From: Chara braunii
Lineage: Eukaryota; Streptophyta; Charophyceae; Charales; Characeae
NCBI GenBank assembly: GCA_003427395.1
Contig: BFEA01000133.1
Location: forward strand, 287,047 to 312,501
Direction: 5' to 3'
Length of the DNA: 25,455 nucleotides
Shown here: piece by piece, positions 1 through 8,960 of the stretch
Layout of the letters: the number at the start of each line of letters is the position of its first letter
Position numbering within the stretch: the first letter of the stretch is position 1
Made by a program: the position numbers and the translations under genes
Notes under the pieces: generated by a model
What the model saw: the letters and a program-made list of their open reading frames with translations, nothing else
What the model was told of the DNA's origin: nothing
The model's database searches: none

Positions 1-13
1 ATNGGCTATGGCG

Positions 14-75
14 ACTGTGCGCCCAAATAACTCGCTGATCACACACTGGATCACCCTGGGTACCCCACGAAAACA
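14..75 (-). repeat. partial copy of the conserved linker repeat
   Basis: Reads like the segments at 1638-1700 and, in reverse complement, 8252-8330. The shared core is CCAAAYAACTCRCTGATCAC followed by an ACTGGATC block and a CCCTGGGT block. In the fuller copies this linker lies just upstream of an AAT microsatellite and an A-type cassette. Strand is given relative to the cassette orientation. The copy is truncated by the window edge. Function unknown. Confidence 0.5.
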
Positions 76-170
76 CTCTGAGAACACACGCATAGACTCA
101 CGGTCGTTAGATACTGGGACACAGCGGGAAACAGACAAGGAGNACAGTAATGCAGGGACACAGACGTAAA

Positions 171-460
171 CAGGGGCAGGAAACATGCGACATTGGTCGC
201 TGCATGCTCGTACTTCAGCAAGTTGTTGAAGTCATCATCCGGCTATAGTCTAGGCTAGATAGGATCAGCCGCGTGTACTCAGGGCGCCGAGCATCGGGCA
301 GGTTATCAACGTTGGTTATTTGTTAATAATGATGACGAGACTATTTCAGCATTGTCAACTATGAGCTTTTGCTGTGCTCTTATTGGATGAATCTAGTGGT
401 GAAGTTTTTTGTTGGCTTGAGGTCACTACTATCAGACTTTATCTAAATAATGTTGTTTTA
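171..460 (-). repeat. cassette A1 (splice-site-bounded dispersed repeat)
   Basis: Minus-strand copy of the A subfamily, about 290 bp. In its own orientation it starts right after an AAT microsatellite and the acceptor-like AACTTCAG, carries the CATCA-rich block, a degenerate form of the GGCGC-TCG-GCGCC hairpin (GATGC-TCG-GCGCC here), the block GATCCTATCTAGCCTA, and ends near ACCAATGTCGCA. Its donor site is decayed (TTTACG instead of GTATGT) and it runs into a TGTGTC-rich tract. No reading frame is maintained. It matches cassettes at 1136-1431, 8534-8825 and 8961-9250. Confidence 0.6.
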
Positions 461-479
461 CTGAAGTTAGCTGTTTTCA

Positions 480-538
<59 letters not shown>
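480..538. repeat. (ATT)n microsatellite
   Basis: About 19 uninterrupted TTA/ATT units directly next to the acceptor-like end of cassette A1. Poly-Leu and poly-Asn reading frames over it are artefacts of the repeat. Confidence 0.95.
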
Positions 539-540
539 GT

Positions 541-1060
541 GCGAGGCTCCGCCCGCTCAACCCCTTTGGGGGCTTTTTTTTTGCAGTATGTCGGGCGCCC
601 TAAGTGAAGGCAGGCGCGACAGGCCCTCAGGGCCTCGATTTTCAGGGTACCCCGCAACTGGTGAAATTCAGACAGTTGCGCTGCGCCAATTGAGTGAAGG
701 CGCCCAGGCCCAGGCCATATTTTGCAAATGTATCTGAATGGTGACCTGGGCGAGACATGTGAAAAAGACCGTGAGCCGGCCAAGGGCAGTTAGGCACGTG
801 CAACCATCACGCCCTTGGGCCTGCGTGTGAGGTTTGGGCCTGTGCCTACCGGGGCCTACCGGAAGCTTCCTGGACTAGACGCAGGCAGGCCACTTCGATA
901 TAGGGAAGGGCCTGCCTCCTCATTCGGCATTCGGGTGCTGGTTGCATGCTGCGGCAGCGCTGCTGCGCTATTTGCTGGCTGGTTGGCACTCGTGCTCTCA
1001 CGGGCGAGCAAGAAGTAGCAGACAGTCATAGCTGAGCTGCTCCGCTGTGAGTTGGGTGTG
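541..1060. other. GC-rich spacer without a recognised gene; hairpin at 883-916
   Basis: About 520 bp between two minus-strand cassettes. Visible structure: a tandem GCCTACCGG doublet near 844-862, the palindrome GGAAGCTTCC at 861-870, and an inverted repeat with arms AGGCAGGCC and GGCCTGCCT around 883-916. The string CCCTAAGTGAAGGCAGG near 598-614 recurs near 2790, just after another microsatellite, so part of this spacer is also repeat-derived. Short open frames show no recognisable protein. Confidence 0.5.
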
Positions 1061-1091
1061 ACGCAGGGTGGTCCTTGGGTGCTAGTGGCGT

Positions 1092-1135
1092 CTGTGTGTA
1101 GGGGATCGGGGTTGTGAGTGTGGCGAGAGACATAC
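1092..1135 (-). repeat. 44-nt mini-intron-like segment after cassette A2
   Basis: On the minus strand this begins GTATGTCTCT directly after CACCAG and ends CTACACACAG. The equivalent segments after cassettes A3 (8826-8869) and A4 (9251-9298) keep the GT start, the internal ACTCACA block, a C-rich part and the CAG end. It resembles a very short GT-AG intron, but 44 nt is below the usual plant minimum. Whether it is spliced cannot be told from sequence. Confidence 0.45.
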
Positions 1136-1431
1136 CTGGTGCGGAAGCGTGCGCCATTGTCCGCTCTACGCTCGTACTGTGGAAAAGTTGTTGCCGTCAA
1201 CTTCTTGCGTTGTAGTATAGGCCAGTAGGATCTATTGCATGTAGTCTGGGCATCGGGGTGCCAAATATGATACCAACATTGATTCTTCGTTGATGATGAT
1301 GATGAGACTACTTCAGCATTGTCAATTATAAACTCTTGGTGTGACCTCATTTGGTAAATCTCGTGGTGCAATCCTGCAGTTGGTTCGAGATCAGAACTGT
1401 CTGATCTCATTTATATGATGCCGTTTGATTA
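1136..1431 (-). repeat. cassette A2 (splice-site-bounded dispersed repeat)
   Basis: Minus-strand copy, 296 bp. It starts after AACTTCAG with TAATCAAACGGCATCATA, nearly the same as cassette A4 at 8961, and ends at CACCAG followed by the donor-like GTATGT. Internally it has the CATCATCATCAACGAAGAA block and a hairpin where GGCA pairs with TGCC instead of GGCGC with GCGCC. It can be read as a peptide containing HHEIYQMRSHQEFIIDNAEV, and cassettes A3 and A4 give similar peptides over about 35 residues before stops. Confidence 0.65.
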
Positions 1432-1465
1432 CTGAAGTTCGCTATTATTCATTTCCTTGCAGTAT

Positions 1466-1530
1466 TACTGTTATTATTATTATTATTCATATTCATATTC
1501 ATATTATTATTATTATTATTATTATTTTCG
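1466..1530. repeat. (ATT)n microsatellite with an internal ATTCAT stretch
   Basis: ATT units interrupted by three ATTCAT-like hexamers, then ATT again. It sits at the acceptor side of cassette A2, the same place as the microsatellites next to the other cassettes. Confidence 0.9.
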
Positions 1531-1564
1531 TAATTAGACTCGTTTCATTCACTTTTTGCATATG

Positions 1565-1720
1565 AACAGTAACACAGCAACTGGCAACATGTGCCCACTC
1601 GGAACTCAGAGATACGGCATCCAGACATGAGTACACTTCCAAAGGTGACTCAGCGCCCAAACAACTCACTGTTCACATACACCGGATCGCCCCGGATGCC
1701 GTACGCTCTGCACTCTCCGG
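1565..1720 (-). repeat. conserved linker repeat, full copy
   Basis: Collinear over about 155 bp with the reverse complement of 8252-8412. Shared blocks include CAACTGGC, a GCCCAC block, ACTCAGAGAT, CCAGAC, GTGACTCA and CCAAACAACTCACTG. In both places the linker is followed, in cassette orientation, by an AAT microsatellite and an A cassette, so the homology runs on beyond the linker itself. No coding potential is evident. Confidence 0.65.
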
Positions 1721-1944
1721 GCGCCTGCAGACTAGCGTGCACAAGCGGTTGTAGCAGCGCTTTCGCATGGCTTCAACAGGAATGAATGAATGGCTGAGTG
1801 CCGCCTCCTAATGCATACTCCTGTAATCGATGATCTGAGTCTTTCCATCGGTCCGTGGTACACACAATCTCAGAGGACACTTACTGGGTTGGACTGGGAC
1901 TGACTGGTCTCGGTGCCGCTGGCCGCATGGTATTGCACCGCAGA

Positions 1945-2160
1945 TTCACCCCAGTCACACGGACGCAGAAACGCAGCAATACCCGCAGGAACACGCAGAC
2001 ATACAGCGAACACACAGATACAACAAAGTACACAAACATAGCAGAATACACGCGGATACAGCAAAATACACAGATACAGCAGATTACTCACATACGCAGT
2101 CACGGGACCTGCACGCGAATATAGTGGAATACATACACACACTGTGACACACACGCTTGC
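1945..2160. repeat. CA/ACA-rich degenerate low-complexity tract
   Basis: Loosely repeated ACACAGATACAGC-like units, the complement of the TGTGTCACAGTG-like tracts at 6985-7260 and 8085-8220. In cassette orientation it lies downstream of cassette B1 (2350-2655), as the TG-rich tracts do on the right arm. Confidence 0.6.
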
Positions 2161-2349
2161 ACTTGCACACACTGCGTCCAAACTCCACAAGTGAGCGCGG
2201 GGCATGCATGCAAGACTGCTTGATCACAAACATAGCCAGAGAAAACAGCAGACAAAGTCTGATTCTCAAAGGACTGGATTTTTTCCAAAAAAGTCCTGAG
2301 TTCGATTGTGTGAGTCATCAAGGTCTGATGAGGGTGACGAGATACGTAC

Positions 2350-2655
2350 CTGGCGCATGAAGGAAGAGGCGGCTATGATATTGATACCACGTCCGTCATT
2401 GGCCTTCGGGAGTTGGAGTGAGCCTGTTGCATGAACGCAACTGTAGGTAGGATAGTAGGGTAGAGTAGGCTGGGACACTGCGGCGCTGAGCGCCCGACAG
2501 CAAGAAGTGACCATGGATAGTATGTTGGTGTAACTTACGGGCCTGAACATTGGCTCATTTTTCCGCCATGTTGCTCTATAAGGAATGTTTCTCGGTGCTT
2601 TGTACTCTCCGTTTGATCACGACCGTTTCACATCTGTGTCGTCTCACAAATTGTT
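2350..2655 (-). repeat. cassette B1 (splice-site-bounded dispersed repeat)
   Basis: On the minus strand it ends GCGCCAG followed by GTACGT, a good donor-like site. It matches the plus-strand cassette B3 (6611-6898): GTACAAA, CCAATGTTCARGCCCGTA, and the end block CTACAG...ACAGGCTC...CCAATG. It carries the hairpin GGCGC-TCA-GCGCC near 2490-2502. The far end, towards the microsatellite at 2671, is less clear and no good acceptor is visible there, so that boundary is approximate. Confidence 0.55.
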
Positions 2656-2670
2656 CACGCTCATATTCCT

Positions 2671-2681
2671 TATTATTGTTG

Positions 2682-2736
<55 letters not shown>

Positions 2737-2737
2737 T
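2671..2737. repeat. (TTA)n microsatellite
   Basis: About 20 TTA units preceded by a short TTG run. It flanks cassette B1 on its upstream side. Confidence 0.95.
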
Positions 2738-2739
2738 AC

Positions 2740-3325
2740 TGCTGATATTGATTTTCAATAGCTTGTGACTCCAGCCAACCTCGTGGCCGCCCTAAGTGAA
2801 GGCAGGGCTGAACATCCGCTAAGGGCACTTGCCCCAACATTCCTAGTAAAGGTCTTAGATAATTGCTGCAAACTAGTTGATTGAAGCGTGATCCGGACCT
2901 CGCTCTGTGTCTTGGGGTACGTAGTATGGGGCCGACACATTACGAAGTGGTTGCGGATCACAAGGGATTCAACGCTGACGCCGCACCTGTGTGCAAGAAT
3001 GAGGTGGCGTGAGCTGCAGCCGGACAGCAGGGCGCCAGTGGCTATGGCAAGGAAATATGGAACAACAGGTGCGCGTGCAGGAAAAGAGGGTGTGTACGTG
3101 CGTATGTGGGATACTTAGGGTAGATCCTAGTTGGATGAGAATGTGTTGTGTGTATGTGCAAACGACTTGGTAAGGTGCAACGAACTGGAAGGTACCCTGT
3201 TGAGGGCGGTGTGCCACAACCACGACCAAAGGAAAATTGAATCTGACTATATTCCTGGTCAAGTTCATGGATACCGGATGCCAAATCAAATAACCATTAT
3301 TTTATCCTTTCCAGTATTTACTTAA
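2740..3325. other. spacer without a recognised gene
   Basis: About 590 bp. The start shares CCCTAAGTGAAGGCAGG with the spacer at 598-614. The remainder shows only short unconvincing frames and no RNA gene. Confidence 0.5.
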
Positions 3326-3330
3326 TTTAC

Positions 3331-3394
3331 TGTTATTATTACTATTGTTATTGTTATTACTATCTTATTTTTATTATTTTTATTATTATTATTA

Positions 3395-3430
<36 letters not shown>

Positions 3431-3459
3431 TATTATTATTATTATTATTATTATTGTTA
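3331..3459. repeat. imperfect (ATT)n microsatellite
   Basis: About 130 bp of ATT with scattered G and C interruptions. It is the last ATT-on-plus tract before the strand preference changes to AAT-on-plus at 5.7 kb. Confidence 0.9.
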
Positions 3460-3857
3460 TTTTTGTGTCGTTTATCATCGTTAGGCATCATACAGGGCCG
3501 GAGAGGGTCTCATCATTGCTTTTCCATGCACAAGTCGCTACCACGACACGACTTTCTTTATTCCAATCGAAATACAGAGATTGGAGATCAGCACGTAGAA
3601 ACCACAAGACTAATAATGCCAAATCCTAGAAGGATCAAAATATAACATTATTTTGGCTCACTGACGGAAGGATTGAGAAGGATTGAGAAAACTGGTAGAT
3701 AGATATTTAGCGAGGAATAGGAGCTGAGGGATACGCAGGAGAAGGGTTGATTTTATAGGTGTTCGACATTGTTCATGGAAGGAGGGTTTTTCCTGGCAAA
3801 GGGAGGGGTGTGCTGCACCTGGCTGTGGTCCGGAATGAGAACAAAATGGGAGGATGT

Positions 3858-3968
3858 CTACCTTCTTCCCCCGAATACAACGTACGGTCATTATAACTGT
3901 ATCTAGACTGAAACATGCCTCAAATAGAGCTATAACGACTGTACGTTGTATTCGGGGGAAGAAGGTAG
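3858..3968. repeat. 38-bp near-perfect inverted repeat (long stem-loop)
   Basis: Arms are 3858-3895 and 3931-3968 and match at 36 of 38 positions; the spacer is 35 nt. The left arm begins CTACCTTCTTCCCCCGAATA and the right arm ends with its complement. Both mismatches are transitions. A transcript of either strand would fold into a long stem like a plant miRNA precursor, or the arms may be inverted repeats of a small element. No target-site duplication is obvious. Confidence 0.85.
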
Positions 3969-4221
3969 TGTAGACCATGGCATAGGTCCTCGAGTTTGGG
4001 AATTGGGTTCGGTAAGAGTGGTACAATGGATAACAGGTTCTTAACGGGAGGTGGGCTTGTAAAACTGGATTGATTGACGTACCAACAGACCCATCTCCAT
4101 TGGTACACCAATGACCTGTTGAAATACAGACCCAAGTTTGAATCCAGATGCATTCGAAACTGGATTGATAGCATACCGGAAGGATATATGCGAGATGACT
4201 AAGTGCTCGGATGTTTATTGA

Positions 4222-4900
4222 TAAGGCAGGTGTCCTTCAAACCTCGCTACTCTTATATAAAACTAGTCACTAATAAGAGAGGATTCCCCTGCTACTCTTA
4301 TCACTGGCTAACCCTCAATAAGACGGGTGTCAAAGGATCCTTACTACTCTTACCACTGAATGAATGTTAGGTTTGATCAATGATAAGGCAGGTGTCCTTG
4401 AAACCTCACAACTCTTATGTCAGACTAGTCGCTGATAAGACAAGATTCCCTTGCTACTTTTATCAATGGCTAGCCCTCAATAAGGCGGGTGCCCAAGGAT
4501 CCTTGATTACTCTTACCATTGAAAAAAATGTTAGGTTTAATTAGTAATAAGGCAGGTGTCCTTGAAACCTCACAACTCTTACGTCAGACTAGTCGCTGAT
4601 AAGACAGGATTTGCCTGCTACTCTTATCAGTGGCTAGCCCTCAATAAGGCGGGTGTTCAAGGATCCTTACTACTCGTACCACTGAAAAGAATGTTAGGTT
4701 TGATCAATGATAAGGCAGGTGTCATTGAAATCTTACAACTCTTACGTCAGACTAGTCGCTGATAAGACAGGATTCCCCTGCTACTCTTATCAGTGGCTAG
4801 CCCTCAATAAGGCATGTGTCCAAGGGTCCTGTTCTTACCACTAACCAAATGTGAAGCTCACCGGAGTTAAGGCAGGTTGTCCCTGCTATTCTTACCTCCA
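4222..4900. repeat. tandem array of about 163-bp units with internal sub-repeats
   Basis: Units start at TAAGGCAGG at 4222, 4384, 4548 and 4711 (spacings 162, 164, 163), with a partial fifth at about 4867. Each unit holds three related sub-repeats of 45-60 bp. These start TAAGGCAGG, TAAGACAGG and TAAGGCGGG and end in CTCTTA-like strings, so each sub-repeat has inverted ends (TAAGA...TCTTA). The organisation is a small higher-order minisatellite. Reading frames within it are not protein-like. Confidence 0.9.
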
Positions 4901-5640
4901 CACAAGCCTTATTGATAGATCAAGTTATCGCTTTCGATGATACTTCTGCCCTGAATCGTTACTAGTTCGAGAAATTATGCTGGATCAGATGCATAATGAA
5001 AAATGGCCAGCGTGATCCATGGCAATAGCAAGCTCAAATCAAGGTACCCATCATCGTTTAGATGAGGTATAGAGAGAATGATCGTGAGAGGTTGATAACT
5101 TGTATCCATACCTCCAACCAATCCCCACACAGCAAGATTGTTGTAACCAGAATCAATCAAATTTCCACTCGACCAACCCTCTCTCTACCCGCAATCCAAG
5201 ATTTTAAGAGTTATTGATGCTGAATCTCTAACCCTTATGATCATTATCACGATGATAGCCTGTATGAGACAGCATCTGGGTCGAAGTAACGTACCTCGTC
5301 GTTCCCTGCCTCCAGAGTTCCGCCTCAACTCCGGCAGAGCTCCCGCAATCGCCCTGTTATAGGTTATGTACATCTAACCCATGTAACCGATTGCCGACCC
5401 CGTAGATTTAACTGAGGCTGCGATTACATCAATGAGAAAACCTTTCATCAAACAATACGGTCAAGGAGGCAGACATCTGGGAGGACCAACAAGGATAAGT
5501 ATGGAGAAGGATGAAGGAGGCGGGTACTTATCGCGAAGGATAATGTCACCTCCCTCTCCATGCCCCATGCCTCCCATTATCTCTAGGTTTATATGATGTC
5601 TAATGATAGCGATAGTAACTAACAAAGACAACGGAAATAA
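4901..5640. other. spacer without a recognised gene; minus-strand donor-like site near 5292-5297
   Basis: About 740 bp with no convincing reading frame. On the minus strand GACGAG followed by GTACGTTACT at about 5297 is a further donor-like site, but I could not align the sequence before it with the A or B cassettes. It is the last minus-strand site before the cassettes switch to the plus strand. Confidence 0.4.
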
Positions 5641-5716
5641 TCAAGCAATAATCATCGAAATAATGAAACAATACAATAAATAAAAATAAAAATACTATCA
5701 ATAGTGACAACACAAA

Positions 5717-5729
5717 TAATAATAATTAT

Positions 5730-5772
<43 letters not shown>

Positions 5773-5804
5773 TTTAGAACAATAATAGTAATAATAATAA
5801 TAAT
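5717..5804. repeat. (AAT)n microsatellite
   Basis: AAT units with a few interruptions, upstream of cassette B2. Confidence 0.93.
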
Positions 5805-5843
5805 AGCGCAGGGGAATGACGAAAGTGGAAGGACAGATTGCAG

Positions 5844-6081
5844 ACGGTGAAATCCCCTTTGAAAGTCAGGAAGTCCTTCTTCGATCAGAGAGTAGTAATG
5901 CACTGATGTTATATCAATCGGAATTCAAATACTTCATCAAGTTGATAATGGGAGTCTACCCTCGCTGCAGCCGACACGTATATCAGGGACCTTCCTTCTA
6001 CAGCCGTGTTCATGCCACAGGCTCTCGTTGACCGTGAAGGCCAATGCCGCCACTACCAATGCGGCTGCGTGTGCATACCAG
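5844..6081 (+). repeat. cassette B2 (splice-site-bounded dispersed repeat)
   Basis: Starts after the acceptor-like GACAGATTGCAG and ends ATACCAG followed by GTATGT and a C/T-rich tract. The first third resembles cassette B4 at 7734 (ATTGCA, GAAAG, GGAAGTCC, CTGATGT). The last third matches B1 and B3 (CTACAGCC, CACAGGCTCTC, CCAATG). At 238 bp it is shorter than the other copies and lacks a clear GGCGC hairpin. Confidence 0.6.
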
Positions 6082-6498
6082 GTATGTTCTCTTCCCCTCT
6101 TTCCCATTTTCTCACACTTTTTCCCTCTCTCTTCTCTTTGTGTATGCGTCTCTCTTGTGTGTCGCCGTGTGATTGTCTCCTCGTATGCGTCACTGCGTAT
6201 CCGTGTGATCGTGACTGCGTGGGTCACAACATTGGTGTGGCTGTGTGAATGCGTCTTTATCACTAAGTGTTGTGAGTCTGTGTGTCTCTGTATTCGTGGG
6301 CGTGTGTGGACAAGTTGTCGGTGAGTACAGTTGTTCGTATAGGAGTCGTCGTCTTGCGCCCAATGTCATGGTTATTTCAGGACAAGTTTGAATCCGAGTT
6401 ATGTTTTCTCGGTTGGGCTTATCCCTGAGCCTAGTGTGGGTGCCATGCGCCAGTGTGATCATCATCTATCCACTTGTTCTGAAGAGGACAGATCCGAA

Positions 6499-6593
6499 TG
6501 CAATAATAACAATGATAATAATAATAATACTAATAATAATATTCCTACTACTAATCATAATAATAGTAATAATCATGATAGTGATAATAAATG
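6499..6593. repeat. degenerate (AAT)n microsatellite
   Basis: AAT with many C and G interruptions, directly upstream of cassette B3. Confidence 0.85.
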
Positions 6594-6610
6594 TCATGAA
6601 TAATATTCAG

Positions 6611-6898
6611 AAACCCATGTCCAGAGATGACTGAGTATTCGTGCCCAAGCAGAGTGTACAAAATGCGTCGAGAACCATCCACATAAAGTAGTATAATGAG
6701 GCATCGGCCAATGTTCAAGCCCGTAGGCCACGCTACACAACATCCAAGTGGCTCCTCTCTGTCTGTCCGCCCCGCACCCTTGCCTACACTGGTCGACTGT
6801 CCCTCCTACAGCCATGCCCACACACAGGCTCTCTTTGACGCTTGAAGACCAATGTGTACGGCTGTCGACACCACGACCGGCTTCTCTTCATGTACCAA
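6611..6898 (+). repeat. cassette B3 (splice-site-bounded dispersed repeat)
   Basis: 288 bp, from the acceptor-like ATATTCAG to ACCAA followed by GTATGT. The start AAACCCATG and the block GTATTCGTGCCC resemble cassette A3 (AAACCAGG, TAGTCGTGCCC), which links subfamilies A and B. The centre (GCCAATGTTCAAGCCCGTA) and the end match the minus-strand copy B1. No frame is conserved. Confidence 0.65.
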
Positions 6899-6984
6899 GT
6901 ATGTATCTTGTGCCATTCACAATCCTCGATCCCAACACAGATGGCATGTGTACCCACGGACCGCCGTGCACGCATCCCGTTCGT

Positions 6985-7460
6985 TCATTCATTCCGTCTG
7001 TGTTGGCCTGTCTCTGTCTGTCTGCCACGTGTTTGGCTGTGTATCGGTGTATCCGGGCGTGACTGTGTAGGATAGTGTATGGCTGTGTCACAGTGTCCCA
7101 GTGTAGGACCGTGTGAGTCTGCGTCACAGTGTCCCAGTGTAGGACTGTGTGAGTCCGCGTCACAGTGTCCCTGTGTAGAACTATGTATGACTGTGTCAGC
7201 ACCACTGTGACTGTGTTTGTGTCACAGTGTTCTGTGTATGTGCGACTCCGTAAGCGGTAGTGCACTGCATTCGTGATTGCGTGAGTGTCACAGCGTACTG
7301 TCCGCCTATCTTATTTGTTTTGTCTGTTGACTGCATTCTCACTTTCTGTCTGCCTTCCTGCCAAATCTGCTTGTCTGTCTGCATTTCTTATTTTCTGTCT
7401 GTCTTTCTGTCGAATCTGCCTCGCTGTCTATCTATTTCTCTCTTTCTCTCTCTGTGTACA
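6985..7460. repeat. TG-rich and CT-rich degenerate minisatellite
   Basis: From about 7075 to 7230 there are repeats of about 43-45 bp built on GTGTCACAGTGTCCCAGTGT, followed by a CTGTCTGYCTTTCTGTC-type pyrimidine tract to 7460. It follows the donor-like site of cassette B3, where the inside of an intron would be if the cassette were an exon. Confidence 0.75.
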
Positions 7461-7658
7461 GTTGCTGCGGATACAGTAGGTGGAGGGGGAATCTTGGTCG
7501 GGCGCACGGGCGCCGTAGCTGTTGAAGATGAACCTGGATTTATGCCTGTGTTTCTTTTGGCTCTTGTTAGTTCTGGGTTTTATGTAGGCGTCACTGCGCC
7601 AATGTGATTGTCACCTGTTCACAAGCATGCGGAGTATCGAAGAAGACAAGTTCGATTG

Positions 7659-7659
7659 C

Positions 7660-7715
<56 letters not shown>
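7659..7715. repeat. (AAT)n microsatellite
   Basis: About 18 AAT units directly upstream of cassette B4. Confidence 0.95.
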
Positions 7716-7716
<1 letters not shown>

Positions 7717-7733
7717 GAAATGACAGTTTTCAG

Positions 7734-8022
7734 ATTGCAAATCGTATTGAAAGCCCGGAAGTCCGGCGCTGCTCAGAAAGCAGAACTGCCCTGATGTATC
7801 ACCAAGGGAGATCCAAAGGTACCGAGTCCGGATGTCAATAAGCACTCTCTTTTAGTCACCAACATAAGTATCCAGAACCCTTCCTCCTACGTGGTGCTCA
7901 GCACCCAGCTCATGATCACGCAACTACTACCAGTCTACGAACTGGCAATGCAACTGCCGGCGTCAGCAGCAGAACCGGAGTACTGGAAGATGTTGACTCA
8001 TGCAGACCTTCGACAGCACCAC
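7734..8022 (+). repeat. cassette B4 (splice-site-bounded dispersed repeat)
   Basis: 289 bp, from the acceptor-like AGTTTTCAG to CACCAC followed by GTATGT. It carries the hairpin GGTGC-TCA-GCACC near 7891-7903, where both sides of the third base pair differ from the GGCGC-GCGCC form in other copies. The start resembles cassette B2. Confidence 0.6.
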
Positions 8023-8034
8023 GTATGTGTCCTA

Positions 8035-8250
8035 ACGTCATCACCCCCATCTCTCTCTTTTTCACTCGTTTGTCCGTTCTTTCTGTGTGTGTGTCTGTTT
8101 GTGTTTCTGTCGATCCGCCTGTCTGTTGTTTTCTGCCTGTTTGTCTTGTCCAATCTGTGTGTTTGTTTGTATGTTCGTTGCCTGTTCATCTGTGTGTGTG
8201 TGTCACTGTGTATCAGTGCCACATATGTGTATGCACGTGTGTATCCACGT
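8035..8250. repeat. pyrimidine-rich and TGTG-rich tract after cassette B4
   Basis: CT-rich, then TGTGTCTGTTTGTG-like degenerate repeats. Same relative position as the tracts after B2 and B3 and, in reverse, after B1. Confidence 0.7.
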
Positions 8251-8251
8251 G

Positions 8252-8412
8252 TGCATGCGGGACACCCAGCGGGATCCAGTGTATGTGATCAGTGAGTTGT
8301 TTGGATGTTGAGTCACCACAACCAGTTGCAAGTGAACTGTTGTCTGGTTGCCACATCTCTGAGTATCGCGTGGGCGCGTGTCGCCAGTTTGTTGTGCTGC
8401 TGTTGGCATGCA
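8252..8412 (+). repeat. conserved linker repeat, full copy
   Basis: Reverse complement of the segment at 1565-1720 with clear collinear blocks, for example CAGTGAGTTGTTTGG and ATCTCTGAGT. It is followed by an AAT microsatellite and cassette A3, as the copy on the left arm is followed by its microsatellite and cassette A2. Confidence 0.65.
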
Positions 8413-8437
8413 TGAAAGCGAGTCTGATTTCTTTAGC

Positions 8438-8463
8438 TAATAATAATAATAATATATAATAAC

Positions 8464-8494
<31 letters not shown>

Positions 8495-8500
8495 TTAATA
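8438..8500. repeat. (AAT)n microsatellite
   Basis: AAT units with an internal ATATAATAAC break, upstream of cassette A3. Confidence 0.93.
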
Positions 8501-8533
8501 TTATGTAAGGAAAAGATGGATAGCGAATTTCAG

Positions 8534-8825
8534 AAACCAGGCAGCATCATACACATGAGACCGAATAGTCGTGCCCTTGAACCATCAGCAGACGTGCATC
8601 ATGAGTTTCACCAAATAAGGAGACATCAAGAGCTCATGATTGACAAAGCTGGAATAGTTTCATCATCATCAACGAAGACCCAGAGTTGATATCCTATCTG
8701 GCGCTCGGCGCCCAGACTGCAGGTGGCAGATCCTATCTAGCCTATATTGCAATGCCACAGGTGACGTCAACAAATTTCCGAAGTACGAGCATACAACTAC
8801 CAATGTCGCACGCTCCCACCATCAG
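8534..8825 (+). repeat. cassette A3 (splice-site-bounded dispersed repeat)
   Basis: 292 bp. It begins after GAATTTCAG and ends CCATCAG followed by GTATGT. Internal landmarks are CATCATCATCAACGAAGA, the hairpin GGCGC-TCG-GCGCC near 8700-8712, GGCAGATCCTATCTAGCCTA, and AAGTACGAGCAT. A 44-nt GT-AG-like segment follows at 8826-8869. Peptide HHEFHQIRRHQELMIDK in one frame resembles A2 and A4. Confidence 0.68.
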
Positions 8826-8869
8826 GTATGTCTCTTGCTTCACTCACAGCCTTGTTCCCCAACCTACAG
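8826..8869 (+). repeat. 44-nt mini-intron-like segment after cassette A3
   Basis: Starts GTATGTCTCTTGC and ends CAACCTACAG. Same length as the segment after A2 and similar in the ACTCACA block. A GT-AG intron of this size would be unusually short for a plant. Confidence 0.45.
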
Positions 8870-8897
8870 TCTGATTCGCCCGCAAATGTTCTTACAA

Positions 8898-8898
<1 letters not shown>

Positions 8899-8935
<37 letters not shown>

Positions 8936-8936
8936 G
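8899..8936. repeat. (AAT)n microsatellite
   Basis: About 12 AAT units between cassettes A3 and A4. Confidence 0.95.
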
Positions 8937-8960
8937 ATGATGAGCAATAGCGAACTTCAG

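Noticed and set aside
374-607. Poly-Leu, poly-Asn, poly-Ile and poly-Phe open frames over microsatellites
   Set aside because: They are translations of AAT/ATT or T runs with no flanking domain; the same holds at 2550-2768, 5652-5903, 9146-9618 and 10132-10587.
815-1018. 67-codon frame ending in a hydrophobic segment
   Set aside because: No family resemblance, and it lies in a repeat-derived GC-rich spacer; the hydrophobic stretch is likely chance.
4222-4900. Possible CRISPR-like array
   Set aside because: The repeat units are contiguous, with no unique spacers of constant length, and the context is eukaryotic.
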